Origin: Clostridiales bacterium
GTDB lineage: Bacteria > Bacillota > Clostridia > Christensenellales > Aristaeellaceae
Direction: 5' to 3'
Assembly: GCA_022776785.1 (NCBI GenBank)
Contig: JALFHA010000254.1
Span: forward strand, 1-16,989
Length of the DNA: 16,989 nucleotides
In this document: piece after piece, positions 1 to 8,703 of the stretch
Position numbering within the stretch: position 1 is the first letter of the stretch
Layout of the letters: each line of letters begins with the position of its first letter
Translations under genes and position numbers: made by a program
The notes under the pieces: generated by a model
What the model was told of the DNA's origin: nothing
The model's database searches: none
The model's input: only the letters and a program-made list of their open reading frames with translations

Positions 1-1492
1 AATGGGGGTGAATGTCGTATCGTCCATCTTCGTAGTAGTAGGCCGTGATGAGGTAGACGAAGTCGTATTCCTCTCCGGCCAGTGCGGAATAGTGGCTGGC
101 GTCGTCGGGATTCCAAAGCCCCGCGCAGTTGAGTAGGAAGGCCTCCAGATAGACGCGGGGATATGCCCTGCCATAGCGCAGGAACATCTCCCAGAAGGCG
201 GAGGGATTGGCAGAGTATCGCTCAAAATCGAAGTTGCCGCCCTTAGCCGGGTCGGCGCAATAGGGACGGTAGCGGTGGATGGCGTCGGAGAACCACGGGC
301 TGATTTCGTCGTATTCCTCCTGAGAAAGCGGAGCGACGGCCGCTGTGCGCATCAGCTGCTGGCAGGGGACGCTCATCAGCTCAGAGCTGGGGGTCTTTTC
401 TGCATGAAGCAGCGTTTCCAGCCCCTTTGGCACGCCTGTGCACAGGGCAAGCGTTGCCAGCACGAGGATAGCGGCCCGTCCTCGCGCGCTGCGGCACAGG
501 AGGATCACGGCGATGCAGGCGGGCAGCACGGCGAAGAGCGCATTGTGCCGAAGAAGGCACAGCAGCAGGCACACGGCGACAAAGCCTGTGATGTACCGTC
601 GGCTTTTGAGAAAGCGGCCGGGGGCCTCAAGCGCGCTCCAAAGGAGGATACAAAGCAGGACGATCAGGCCGGAAAAGAGCGGATCCTTGGCTGTGCTGAT
701 CGCCATGACGCTGTGGAAGGGGAGCAGCGCGAAGGCGGCCGTCAGCAGCAGTGTGACGGGCAGGGGCACGCGGCTTTGCAGAAAGTCGAGTGCCCCTGCG
801 TACATGGCGGCGAGCAGCAGGAGTTGGACGGCGCTGTACGTCGCCGCGCCTGTGGTCATCGAGCCGAAAAAGGCTTCGCCGAGCCGGTAGAGCGTGCCGA
901 GGAAGAGCGTGTGGAACACGGGATGGGCGGCGTTGTAAACGCCGGACTGGTACTGCGCGATTTCGTGCTCAAAATCGTAGGCGACAACGCCGGGATAGAA
1001 GGCCAGCAGCACGGCCGCATAGCAGGCGGCCAGCAGCAGGAGGAAGGCGGCATAGGGAATATGAAGGCGGGCGGGGCGGCGTTCGCCGGATGGCGCCTCC
1101 CGGAAGAGGAACGAACAGAGGCTTCCGAGCATCGGCGTAACCATCAGCGGCACGGCCAGGCGGCGCAGCAGGCTGCCCGCTCCGGGAAGAAGCTGCCCGT
1201 AGAAGGTCAGCTCGCTGCCGATGGAAAGAAAAAAGGAGAAGATGAGCGCGAACGCGCTGCCGTAAAGGAGGGCGCGCGCTCTGTGGCGCTCAAGCGCCGT
1301 GCGGACGGGGAAGAAGGTGGCGAGCAGCAGGATTGCGCCTAGGGTGCCGGAACGGAAGACGGCGCTGTCCGGGTCGGCGGGCGCGAGATAGGGGGCGGCC
1401 AGGGCGGCGGCAAGCGCGAAGAGCGCCGCAAGCAGGGCGCTGCGGCGGCGCGCCAGCTCGTGCAGCGGGCAGGAAAGGCGGCGTGTACTCAT
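1..1492 (-). CDS. Polytopic membrane protein, GT-C/DUF6020-like (3' end cut by window edge)
   Basis: The frame stays open from ATG at 1492 to the left edge (497 codons), so the C-terminus is missing. The protein is strongly hydrophobic with many membrane segments. The first follows a short basic N-terminus (MSTRRLSCPLHELARRR). Landmarks shared with the upstream gene are PDSAVFRSG (about 41-49), FYPGVVAYDFEHE (about 165-177), FHSVMAISTAKDPLFSG, LLRHNALF, a VPCQQLMR motif and YLEAFLLNCAGLWNPDD near the end. The start is supported by AAGGAGG at 1506-1500 with a 7-base spacer. It overlaps the stop of the upstream gene as ATGA (1489-1492), indicating translational coupling. The acidic residues after the second membrane block recall the first-loop Asp/Glu of GT-C glycosyltransferases, but this is inference. 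The family resembles what I recall as DUF6020; substrate and role are unknown. Confidence 0.8.
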   Translation of the reverse strand, partial: MSTRRLSCPLHELARRRSALLAALFALAAALAAPYLAPADPDSAVFRSGTLGAILLLATFFPVRTALERHRARALLYGSAFALIFSFFLSIGSELTFYGQLLPGAGSLLRRLAVPLMVTPMLGSLCSFLFREAPSGERRPARLHIPYAAFLLLLAACYAAVLLAFYPGVVAYDFEHEIAQYQSGVYNAAHPVFHTLFLGTLYRLGEAFFGSMTTGAATYSAVQLLLLAAMYAGALDFLQSRVPLPVTLLLTAAFALLPFHSVMAISTAKDPLFSGLIVLLCILLWSALEAPGRFLKSRRYITGFVAVCLLLCLLRHNALFAVLPACIAVILLCRSARGRAAILVLATLALCTGVPKGLETLLHAEKTPSSELMSVPCQQLMRTAAVAPLSQEEYDEISPWFSDAIHRYRPYCADPAKGGNFDFERYSANPSAFWEMFLRYGRAYPRVYLEAFLLNCAGLWNPDDASHYSALAGEEYDFVYLITAYYYEDGRYDIHPH

Positions 1493-3255
1493 GGGGCAAC
1501 CTCCTTGCGGGCGGGCAGGAACGCCCCGGCCAGCAACGGCGGGGCCAGGCAGAACAGGGGCAGCGCATAGCGCGGCAGCGTGCACGGCCCGAATAGATAG
1601 GATAGCCAGATGCCCAGTACGCCGAGCGCGGCGGGCAGCAGGCGCGCGCGCCTGCGGGCGACGAGCAGCGCGCAGACCATGAGCAGCGCCCAGAAGGACG
1701 CGGCTGGGCCGAAGAGCAGCGAGACGACCGGGTATTTCTGGTAGCTGTTGCGGCGGCAGATCTGCTCGAAGAAATTGCGCACCCCCGGCAGCAGCGAGGT
1801 GGTGGCGAAGCCCTGCTCTGTCATGTCATACTCCTGTGTTTGCAGGTAGCCCTTATCGTTATAGGAGACGTCGGGATAGATGGTGGAGTGACTCAGGTCA
1901 TCCGGGTACCACGAGCCGACGTTGAGCATCAGGAACGCTTCAAGATATTCTCTGGCGCAGGTCTTGCCGACGCGCGCCCAAAGCGCCATGAATTCCCCGC
2001 CCTCGCGCTGGATGCGGTCGCGGTCAAGGTAGCCCTTCGCGGGGTCGGCCAGATGCGGGTGGACGACGAGGCCCTCCTCCGAGGTATACCAGCTCTCCAG
2101 CTCGGTTCTGTCCGCGTCGCTCATCCTGCCGCTGCTGTAGGCGCGCACGAGCTGCTGTGCGGGCAGGCTGAAGAGCTGGAAGTCGGTGCGCTCCGTGGAG
2201 GGCGAAAGGGCGAGGTTCAGCGCCAGCAGCACGAGCGCAGACGCACCCACGCAGGCCGCGCTGAGCAGCGCAGCTCTGCGCCGTCTGCCGCGCGAGACGA
2301 TGAGCAGCGCGGGCAGCATCAGCGCGAGGGCAAAGACGCCGTTGTTGCGCAGCAGCGCCGTGCCGACGGCCGTCACCACGCACAGCGCCGGCTTTCCGCG
2401 ATGAGCGAAGAACGCTTCCGGCTCCTCGCACGCCTCCCAGACGAGCAGGGAGAGAACGAGCAGCGCGGCGGAAAAGAGCGTGTCCTTTGTCATCGACAGC
2501 GCCATCACCGAGAAGATGGGGTGCAGGCCAAAGAGTGCCGTCATGCCCGCGAGCATGGACATGGGCGCGTCCCGGCGCTGCGCAAAGGTGCAGGCATAGG
2601 CGAGCGCAGCGGCAAAGAGCGCCATTTGCAGCAGCGTCATCAGGAAAAGGCCGAGCGTGCGGCTGTGCAGCAGCTCGCCCAGCGTGATGATTCCGTTCAT
2701 CAGCGCGCTGTGCAGCAGCGGGTGAAGCGTGGTGTACGCGCCCTCCAGATGCTGCGCGTATTCGCCCGGGAAGTCATAGTTGAGCATACCGGGAAAGTAG
2801 GCCAGCAGGACGGGCAGCCAGCACAGCAGGAGCATGAGCAGATATCCCCGCAGCGGGATGCGCACGGGCTTTGCCGGAGCCTTTGGCTGCGCGAGCATCA
2901 GCCGGGTGCAGACGAGCCCTAGCAGCGGTGCGGCCATCACGGGCACGGCAAGGCGGCGCAGCAGACTGCCCATGCCGCTAAGCAGCCCATCATAGACAAG
3001 CAGCTCCGCGCCAAGACCGAGCGCACCGGCCAGCAGCAGCCCCCATGCGAGCCCGCAGACGAGCGTGCGCCGGTTTGCGCGGCGCAGTGCCTCCCACGCG
3101 GGGAAGGCGGCGGCTGCCAGCAGCGCGCAGCCAAACGCGCCGGAGCGAAAGACGGCGCTGTCCGGGTTTTCGGGGATGAGATAGGGGGCGGCGAGAGCGG
3201 CCAGCAGCGCGGCGAGGGCCGCCAGCGGCGCGGCGTGTTTGCGAATGAACTGCAT
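1489..3255 (-). CDS. Polytopic membrane protein, GT-C/DUF6020-like, tandem paralogue
   Basis: This 588-residue integral membrane protein has roughly a dozen hydrophobic segments and a soluble-looking stretch near residues 350-490. It is homologous to the next gene downstream. Shared blocks include PDSAVFRSG, GSLLRRLAVP, YFPGMLNYDFPGEY (about 153-166), FSVMALSMTKDTLFS, LLRNNGVFAL, LPAQQLVRAY and YLEAFLMLNVGSWYPDD. The frame is open to 3300, but the ATG at 3255 is preferred because AAGGAG lies at 3271-3266 with a 10-base spacer. The protein from there begins MQFIRKHAAP, a short basic start before the first membrane helix. It lies 96 bases downstream of glgA on the same strand. No clear promoter is visible in that gap, only a hairpin. 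The acidic NYDFPGEY loop is compatible with a lipid-linked-sugar (GT-C) glycosyltransferase, but function is not established. A cell-surface polysaccharide role is a guess. Confidence 0.85.
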   Translation of the reverse strand: MQFIRKHAAPLAALAALLAALAAPYLIPENPDSAVFRSGAFGCALLAAAAFPAWEALRRANRRTLVCGLAWGLLLAGALGLGAELLVYDGLLSGMGSLLRRLAVPVMAAPLLGLVCTRLMLAQPKAPAKPVRIPLRGYLLMLLLCWLPVLLAYFPGMLNYDFPGEYAQHLEGAYTTLHPLLHSALMNGIITLGELLHSRTLGLFLMTLLQMALFAAALAYACTFAQRRDAPMSMLAGMTALFGLHPIFSVMALSMTKDTLFSAALLVLSLLVWEACEEPEAFFAHRGKPALCVVTAVGTALLRNNGVFALALMLPALLIVSRGRRRRAALLSAACVGASALVLLALNLALSPSTERTDFQLFSLPAQQLVRAYSSGRMSDADRTELESWYTSEEGLVVHPHLADPAKGYLDRDRIQREGGEFMALWARVGKTCAREYLEAFLMLNVGSWYPDDLSHSTIYPDVSYNDKGYLQTQEYDMTEQGFATTSLLPGVRNFFEQICRRNSYQKYPVVSLLFGPAASFWALLMVCALLVARRRARLLPAALGVLGIWLSYLFGPCTLPRYALPLFCLAPPLLAGAFLPARKEVAP

Positions 3256-3265
3256 GAAAGGGGAT

Positions 3266-3271
3266 CTCCTT
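3266..3271 (-). promoter_or_regulatory. Ribosome binding site that fixes the start at 3255
   Basis: AAGGAG on the minus strand lies 10 bases before the ATG at 3255. The frame extends 15 codons further upstream to 3300, but that earlier start would read through this site and adds a non-conserved leader. Confidence 0.6.
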
Positions 3272-3303
3272 GATTCTGGAAAATGGAATGGGAGAAACAC
3301 GCG

Positions 3304-3329
3304 ACCCCGCCCGCGTGAGCGGACGGGGT
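3304..3329. terminator. GC-rich hairpin between glgA and the membrane-protein pair
   Basis: A stem of 11 positions (3304-3314 with 3319-3329) contains one C-A mismatch and has a GTGA loop. It lies just after the glgA stop and before the next gene. The T run (3329-3332) is on the plus-strand 3' side. In the direction of glgA transcription the hairpin is followed by CGCGTGTTT, a poor U tract. It may partially terminate or protect the glgA mRNA end. It could also stop antisense transcription, but no plus-strand gene ends here. Confidence 0.5.
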
Positions 3330-3351
3330 TTTACGTTTGGGTCAGAGGGAA

Positions 3352-5172
3352 TTATTCGGCCGTCTCCGGGGTTTCGGCCTTCTTCTTGCGCGGGGCGCGC
3401 TTGGGCTTGGCGGACGCTTCCTCAGCGGCGGCCTCAGCCTTGGGCTCGGCCTTCTTGCGCGGGGCGCGCTTGGGCTTGGCGGGTGCCTCCTCAGCGGCGG
3501 CCTCAGCCTTGGGCTCGGCCTTCTTGCGCGGGGCGCGCTTGGGCTTGGCGGGCGCTTCCTCGACGGGGGCGGGAGCGGACTCGGCGGGCGCTTCCTCGGC
3601 GGGAGCGGGAGCGGGCTCGGCGGGCTTCTCCTCAGCGGGGGCGGGCTCAGCGGGCTTCTCCTCGGCGGGAGCGGGCTCGGCGGGCTTCTCCTCAGCGGGA
3701 GCGGGCGCAGGCTCGGCCAGCGAGAAGTCCAGCACGGAGCGCGTCAGCTTCTCGTAGAGCGCCTCATACTTGCCGGCGGAGGAATACCAGCTGTAGTCGC
3801 CGGTCATGCCGCGGACGATGAGTTTGTACCAAACCTCGCGGTTGTGGCGGTAGTAGTGCACGGCGCGGCGAACGGTGTGCAGCATATCGTGCGCGTTGTA
3901 GTTGAAGAACGTGAAGCCGTTGCCCTCGTCGGTGAACTTGTTGTAGGAGAGCACGGTGTCGCGCAGGCCGCCCGTCTCGCGCACGATCGGCACGGAGCCG
4001 TAGCGCATGGCGATCATCTGCGAGAGACCGCAGGGCTCGAACTGGCTGGGCATGAGGAACATGTCGCTGCCGGCGTAGATGCGGTGGGCCAGCTGATGGT
4101 TCATCGCAAAGCGCGCGGCCAGGCGGCCCGGGTACTCGCTCTCCGCCCAGGAGAACAGGTTGGTGTACTTTGCCTCGCCCATGCCCAGCACGACCAGCTG
4201 GATGCCCGTGCCCATCAGCTCGCGGATAACGCACTCGATGAGGTCAAAGCCCTTCTGGTTGGACAGACGGGAGATGATGCCCACCAGCGGCGTGCTGGGA
4301 TCGACCGCTAGACCCAGCTCCTTCTGCAGCTCAGCCTTGCAGCGCTCCTTGCCGCCGAGGTGATAGGGATCGTAGTTGTAGTAGATCTGCTTATCCTTGG
4401 CCGGGTCGTAGTCGCCTACGTCGATGCCGTTGAGGATGCCGGTGAGCTGGTCGCGGCGCGCGCGGAGCAGGCCGTCCAGGCGCTCGCCGTAGAATGCGGT
4501 CTGAATCTCATCCGCATAGCTCGGGGAGACGGTCGTCAGCTCGTCGGCGTAGACGAGGCCGGCCTTCATGTAGTTGGCGCAGCCGTAGCACTCGAGCTTG
4601 TCGGCGGTGAAGAGGCTGTCGCCCAGGCCCAGCGTATCCTGCACGGACTTGATGGAGAACACGCCCTGATACTGCAGATTGTGGATGGTGTAGACCGTCT
4701 TCATGTTGTGGTAGAACGGGAAGTGCGCGTACTGAATCTTGAGCAGCGCGGGGATCATGCCCGTCTGCCAGTCGTGGCAGTGGACGACGTCCGGCTGGAA
4801 GTTCAGATGGACCATCGCGTCGATGACTGCGCGGGAGAAGAAGCCAAAACGCTCGTACTCATCCCCGCCCAGGCCGTAGATGTAGGAGCGGCCGAAGTAG
4901 AACTGATTATCCACAAAGTAGAACGTCACGCCCTGATACTCGAGGGACTTGATGCCGCAGTACTGCTTGCGCCAGCACAGCTCCACCTCAAACTCGCACT
5001 CCTGCTTCATCTGGCTGGTGTACTTCTCGGGGATGGCAGAGTACAGCGGCAGGATAACACGCACGTCGTGGCCGCGCTGCTTGAGCACGGGGGAAAGCGC
5101 ACCGACCACGTCGGCCAGACCGCCGGTCTTGATAAACGGCACGCACTCGGAAGCGGCGAAGAGAATCTTCAT
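3352..5172 (-). CDS. glgA: Glycogen synthase (ADP-glucose type) with repetitive C-terminal tail
   Basis: GlgA is a GT5-family enzyme that extends alpha-1,4-glucan chains from ADP-glucose in the cytoplasm. The N-terminal Rossmann domain starts MKILFAASECVPFIKTGGLADVVG, with the ADP-glucose-binding KTGGL at 15-19. Other family landmarks are HCHDWQTG, YTIHNLQYQG, GILNGID and, in the C-terminal domain, GIISRLSNQKGFDL and SQFEPCGLSQMIAMRYG, followed by ETGGLRDTV. The catalytic core ends near residue 485, close to the usual length of about 480. Residues 486-606 are an added low-complexity tail: Ala/Pro/Glu-rich repeats followed by Lys/Arg-rich 23-residue repeats. The start at 5172 has AAAGGAGGA at 5187-5179 and a 6-base spacer. 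It is the third gene of glgC-glgD-glgA, 83 bases after glgD, with a hairpin/T-tract in that gap that may lower its expression. Function of the core is secure; the role of the tail is unknown. Confidence 0.96.
   Translation of the reverse strand: MKILFAASECVPFIKTGGLADVVGALSPVLKQRGHDVRVILPLYSAIPEKYTSQMKQECEFEVELCWRKQYCGIKSLEYQGVTFYFVDNQFYFGRSYIYGLGGDEYERFGFFSRAVIDAMVHLNFQPDVVHCHDWQTGMIPALLKIQYAHFPFYHNMKTVYTIHNLQYQGVFSIKSVQDTLGLGDSLFTADKLECYGCANYMKAGLVYADELTTVSPSYADEIQTAFYGERLDGLLRARRDQLTGILNGIDVGDYDPAKDKQIYYNYDPYHLGGKERCKAELQKELGLAVDPSTPLVGIISRLSNQKGFDLIECVIRELMGTGIQLVVLGMGEAKYTNLFSWAESEYPGRLAARFAMNHQLAHRIYAGSDMFLMPSQFEPCGLSQMIAMRYGSVPIVRETGGLRDTVLSYNKFTDEGNGFTFFNYNAHDMLHTVRRAVHYYRHNREVWYKLIVRGMTGDYSWYSSAGKYEALYEKLTRSVLDFSLAEPAPAPAEEKPAEPAPAEEKPAEPAPAEEKPAEPAPAPAEEAPAESAPAPVEEAPAKPKRAPRKKAEPKAEAAAEEAPAKPKRAPRKKAEPKAEAAAEEASAKPKRAPRKKKAETPETAE
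3355..3549 (-). repeat. 69-base tandem repeat encoding the Lys-rich GlgA tail
   Basis: Two full 69-base units (3481-3549 and 3412-3480) and a shorter third (3355-3411) encode AKPKRAPRKKAEPKAEAAAEEA-type repeats. The two full units differ at only three positions, all in the last codons of the unit. This indicates recent duplication or homogenisation. The protein product is highly basic then acidic, resembling histone-H1-like AKPKR tails. Confidence 0.9.
3550..3717 (-). repeat. Imperfect tandem repeat encoding the Ala/Pro/Glu part of the GlgA tail
   Basis: Five consecutive units of 10 or 12 residues, of the type AEPAPAEEKP, AEPAPAPAEEAP or AESAPAPVEEAP, encode residues 486-541 of GlgA. The units are acidic, proline-rich and predicted to be extended and disordered, like a linker between the catalytic core and the Lys-rich repeats. 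Confidence 0.85.
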
Positions 5173-5203
5173 GTCGGGTCCTCCTTTTTGGTCTCGCGAT
5201 ATG

Positions 5204-5243
5204 AAAAAGGCGAGGCTGCGCGGCGGGAACCCCCCGCGCAGCC
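5204..5243 (-). terminator. Intrinsic terminator or attenuator between glgD and glgA
   Basis: Read on the minus strand, GGCTGCGCGG (5243-5234) pairs perfectly over 10 bases with CCGCGCAGCC (5223-5214) around a 10-base loop. After a short TCGCC it is followed by five T residues (5208-5204). It sits right after the glgD stop and 17 bases before the glgA ribosome binding site. Because all three genes share strand and pathway and no separate glgA promoter is visible, partial termination or mRNA processing seems more likely than a full stop. Confidence 0.65.
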
Positions 5244-5255
5244 CCGCTCACGCTT

Positions 5256-6380
5256 TTAGATCACGACGTTCTTGGCGATGACGATGGGATACGCGGCAGG
5301 CGCGATCAGGCGGCCGTTGCGGCGGATGACGCTCTGCTTGTCCAGAATGCAGTGGTCGATCTCCGCGCCCTCCTGAATCTGGGCGTCCTGCATGATGATG
5401 GAGTTCTTCACCACGGCGCCCTTGGCGATCTTCACGCCGCGGAACAGGATGGAGTTGATGACCGTGCCCTCGATCACGCAGCCGTTGGCGACCAGCGAGT
5501 TGGAGCACTGGCTCTCGTCGATGTAGCGGGCGGGCAGGTCGTCGCGCACCTTGGTGTAGACCGGGCGCTCCTTCGGGAAGAGCTGGCGGCGAACCTCGGC
5601 GTCAAGCAGCGACATGTTGAAGTTGAAGTAGGACTGGATCGAGTCGATCTGGCAGGCCAGACCCTTGTACTCGTAGCCGTAGACCTTCAGGCTGTCGTTG
5701 TTGATGTTGCGCTGGAGGATGTCGCGCTCGAAGTCATGCATACCGTTGGCCGCGCCCTGCTCGACGAGCTGGCGCAGCAGCTCGCGCCGGGTGATGTAGA
5801 TCTTCAGGCAGGCGCAGTCGCGGGTGGGCACGGCGGAGCCGATCTCCATGCCGGTCACGCGGCCCTCGTCGTCCACGGAGAGGTAGGTGTCGTTCTCGCC
5901 CTCGGTGCCGGAGCTCTTGGCGCCGCGGCTGTAGAGCATCGTCACGTCCGCGCCGGACTCCACATGCTGGCGCAGCGCGTCGGTGAAGTCGATGTTGTAG
6001 ACGGTGTGGCTGTTGGTGAGCACGATGTACTCCTGCGTGGACAGGCGCAGGAAGTTGGTGTTGCTCTTGAGCGCGTCAAGCAGGCCGGAGTACACGCCCA
6101 TGTTCTCGCGCGTGAGGAACGGCGGCAGGATCGTCAGGCCCTGCTTGCCGTGCAGGTCCCACTCACGGCCGGAGCCGATGTGGTCCATCAGGGAGGAGTA
6201 ATTCTTCTGCGTGATGACGCCGACATTCTTGATGCCGGTGTGAACCATCGAGGAGAGCTGGAAGTCGATGATGCGGTAGCGGCCCGCGATGGGCAGCGCC
6301 GCCACGGCGCGCAGGCTGGTCAGCTCGCCGAGGTGGATGTCGTTTTCACCCGTGTAAATCAAACCCATGACGTCTTTCAT
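5256..6380 (-). CDS. glgD: Glucose-1-phosphate adenylyltransferase, GlgD subunit
   Basis: This 374-residue protein is the second subunit of the Bacillota-type ADP-glucose pyrophosphorylase, which makes ADP-glucose from ATP and glucose 1-phosphate. It begins MKDVMGLIYTGENDIHLGELTSLRAVAALPIAGRYRIIDF. The nucleotidyltransferase fold is recognisable, but the GGxGxRL nucleotide loop seen in GlgC is replaced by IYTGENDIHLGELT. The C-terminal part (about 285-374) has left-handed beta-helix hexapeptide character. From family knowledge, GlgD is generally regulatory or weakly active and works as a heteromer with GlgC. The ATG at 6380 has TAAGGAGG (6397-6390) with a 9-base spacer, and that site includes the glgC stop codon. 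The two genes are only 14 bases apart and surely co-transcribed. Confidence 0.95.
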   Translation of the reverse strand: MKDVMGLIYTGENDIHLGELTSLRAVAALPIAGRYRIIDFQLSSMVHTGIKNVGVITQKNYSSLMDHIGSGREWDLHGKQGLTILPPFLTRENMGVYSGLLDALKSNTNFLRLSTQEYIVLTNSHTVYNIDFTDALRQHVESGADVTMLYSRGAKSSGTEGENDTYLSVDDEGRVTGMEIGSAVPTRDCACLKIYITRRELLRQLVEQGAANGMHDFERDILQRNINNDSLKVYGYEYKGLACQIDSIQSYFNFNMSLLDAEVRRQLFPKERPVYTKVRDDLPARYIDESQCSNSLVANGCVIEGTVINSILFRGVKIAKGAVVKNSIIMQDAQIQEGAEIDHCILDKQSVIRRNGRLIAPAAYPIVIAKNVVI

Positions 6381-6394
6381 GTGCGGGTACCTCC

Positions 6395-7573
<1,179 letters not shown>

Positions 7574-7677
7574 TGTAAAACACACTCCTGTGATATTGGG
7601 TTTGTCGTGCCGAAGAACGGCCTCAAAGAGACGCAGACGGACGGCGATGCGCCTTTTCCACCGCTTCACTTGGAGTC

Positions 7678-7706
7678 ATTATACCATAAACTGTGCAAAA
7701 GGGAAA
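7678..7706 (-). promoter_or_regulatory. Promoter of the glgC-glgD-glgA operon (extended -10)
   Basis: On the minus strand TATAAT occupies 7683-7678 and is preceded by TGG (7686-7684), matching the extended -10 motif TGnTATAAT. The -35 hexamer at 17 bases is TTTCCC (7706-7701), only three matches to consensus, as expected when an extended -10 compensates. Transcription should begin near 7671. Confidence 0.75.
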
Positions 7707-7841
7707 GCAAATTCATGTGACGTTTCAATTAAAGGTGGCGCGGCTTTGCGAGTTTTTAAGCGTAAAGCGTCCACGCGGGCAAAAACTGTCCCGGATGCGC
7801 TGCGGAAATCGCCCGCACAGGGTCGCCGCGCGCGAATCAAA

Positions 7842-7870
7842 TTGCAAAACGCGCCGGGATGCGGTATAAT
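7842..7870 (+). promoter_or_regulatory. SigA-type promoter of the rsuA block
   Basis: TTGCAA (7842-7847) and TATAAT (7865-7870) are separated by exactly 17 bases. The predicted transcript starts near 7877, about 60 bases before the rsuA start. Confidence 0.85.
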
Positions 7871-7924
7871 CAAACGGACTGATGCGCGCCGGGGACGTGG
7901 CTGGCGCGCGCACGCAAAGCGCGG

Positions 7925-7930
7925 AGGAGG
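7925..7930 (+). promoter_or_regulatory. Ribosome binding site that selects the GTG start of rsuA
   Basis: AGGAGG lies 7 bases before GTG 7938, an ideal spacing. It lies 19 bases before the in-frame ATG at 7950, so GTG is the likely start even though ATG gives the more familiar MRLD N-terminus. Confidence 0.65.
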
Positions 7931-7937
7931 GAACGCC

Positions 7938-8702
7938 GTGGGCGATGTGATGCGGCTGGACAGGCTGCTCGCTTTTCTTGGAGAGGGCACGCGCAGCGAA
8001 GCGCGCGAGCTTGTGCGCGCCGGGCGCGTGTGCGTGGACGGCACGCCCGTGCGGGACGCGGGAATACAGGTGGACGCTGCGCGAAGCGCCGTGACGCTCG
8101 ACGGGCGGGCGCTCTCCTATAAGCGTGTGCGCCATGTTATGCTCAACAAGCCCGCCGGGGTACTGACCGCTGCGCGCGACAAAAGGCAGCGGACGGTCAT
8201 GGACCTGCTGCCGCCGCTCTATGCAGCGATGGGTGCGATGCCCGCCGGGCGGCTTGACAAGGATACCGAGGGGCTGCTCGTCATCACCTCCGACGGCCAG
8301 TTGGCGCACAGGATCATCTCGCCAAAGCACGAGGTGGGCAAGGTCTACCTCGCCCGGGTGGACGGGCCGCTTGATGGCGCGGATGCGGCGGCGTTTGCGG
8401 CCGGGCTGCATATCAGCGACGCGGACGGCGAGTTTGACGCGCGCCCTGCGAGGCTGGAGGTTTTAAGCAGCTCGCCGCAGGAGAGCGAGGCGCGCGTGCG
8501 CGTGACCGAGGGGCGCTACCATCAGGTCAAGCGGATGTTCGCCGCGCGCGGGCGCACCGTGGTTGATTTGAAGCGATTGCAGATCGGTGCGCTTATGCTC
8601 GACCCCGCGCTTGAGCCCGGCCAGTGGCGCGAGCTGACGCAGGAGGAGGCGGAGCTGCTTGAGCAGGAGCCGCCGGAAAACGCAACCATCACAGGAGGCT
8701 GA
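7938..8702 (+). CDS. rsuA: 16S rRNA pseudouridine synthase, RsuA family
   Basis: This 254-residue enzyme converts a uridine in rRNA to pseudouridine; RsuA proteins target U516 of 16S rRNA. An N-terminal S4 RNA-binding domain (about 5-50, MRLDRLLAFLGEGTRSEARELVRAGRV) precedes the catalytic domain. That domain has VMLNKPAGVLT (about 67-77) and the signature GRLDKDTEGLL with catalytic Asp107. Later motifs ISPKHEVGKVYLARV and EGRYHQVKRMFAARG, and the ending PALEPGQWRELTQEE, match RsuA better than RluB or RluE. The start is taken as GTG 7938; ATG 7950 is the alternative. It is followed after one base by a methyltransferase gene and is probably co-transcribed with it. The frame continues upstream to 7491, but that region contains both promoters and is not coding. 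Confidence 0.92.
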   Translation: MGDVMRLDRLLAFLGEGTRSEARELVRAGRVCVDGTPVRDAGIQVDAARSAVTLDGRALSYKRVRHVMLNKPAGVLTAARDKRQRTVMDLLPPLYAAMGAMPAGRLDKDTEGLLVITSDGQLAHRIISPKHEVGKVYLARVDGPLDGADAAAFAAGLHISDADGEFDARPARLEVLSSSPQESEARVRVTEGRYHQVKRMFAARGRTVVDLKRLQIGALMLDPALEPGQWRELTQEEAELLEQEPPENATITGG

Positions 8703-8703
8703 C

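Larger units (their letters stand above)
7574..7937. other. Divergent intergenic region between glgC and rsuA
   Basis: This 364-base gene-free stretch holds the leftward glg promoter, the rightward rsuA promoter and both 5' leaders. The roughly 135 bases between the two promoters contain no open frame with a ribosome binding site and no strong hairpin that I can see. Confidence 0.7.

Noticed and set aside
275..1342. Long plus-strand frame (355 codons) rich in Gly, Gln, Glu and Arg
   Set aside because: It lies opposite the membrane-protein gene, whose frame is open to the window edge with clear membrane segments and paralogous motifs. The composition is that of an antisense shadow in GC-rich DNA.
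1840..2922. Plus-strand frame of 360 codons opposite the second membrane protein
   Set aside because: Low-complexity His/Gln/Arg/Glu composition, no ribosome binding site of note, and complete overlap with a well-supported gene.
3239..4311. Plus-strand frames with Gly/Leu/Ser repeats opposite glgA
   Set aside because: The repeats are the reverse-strand reading of the GlgA tail repeats; GlgA itself is unmistakable.
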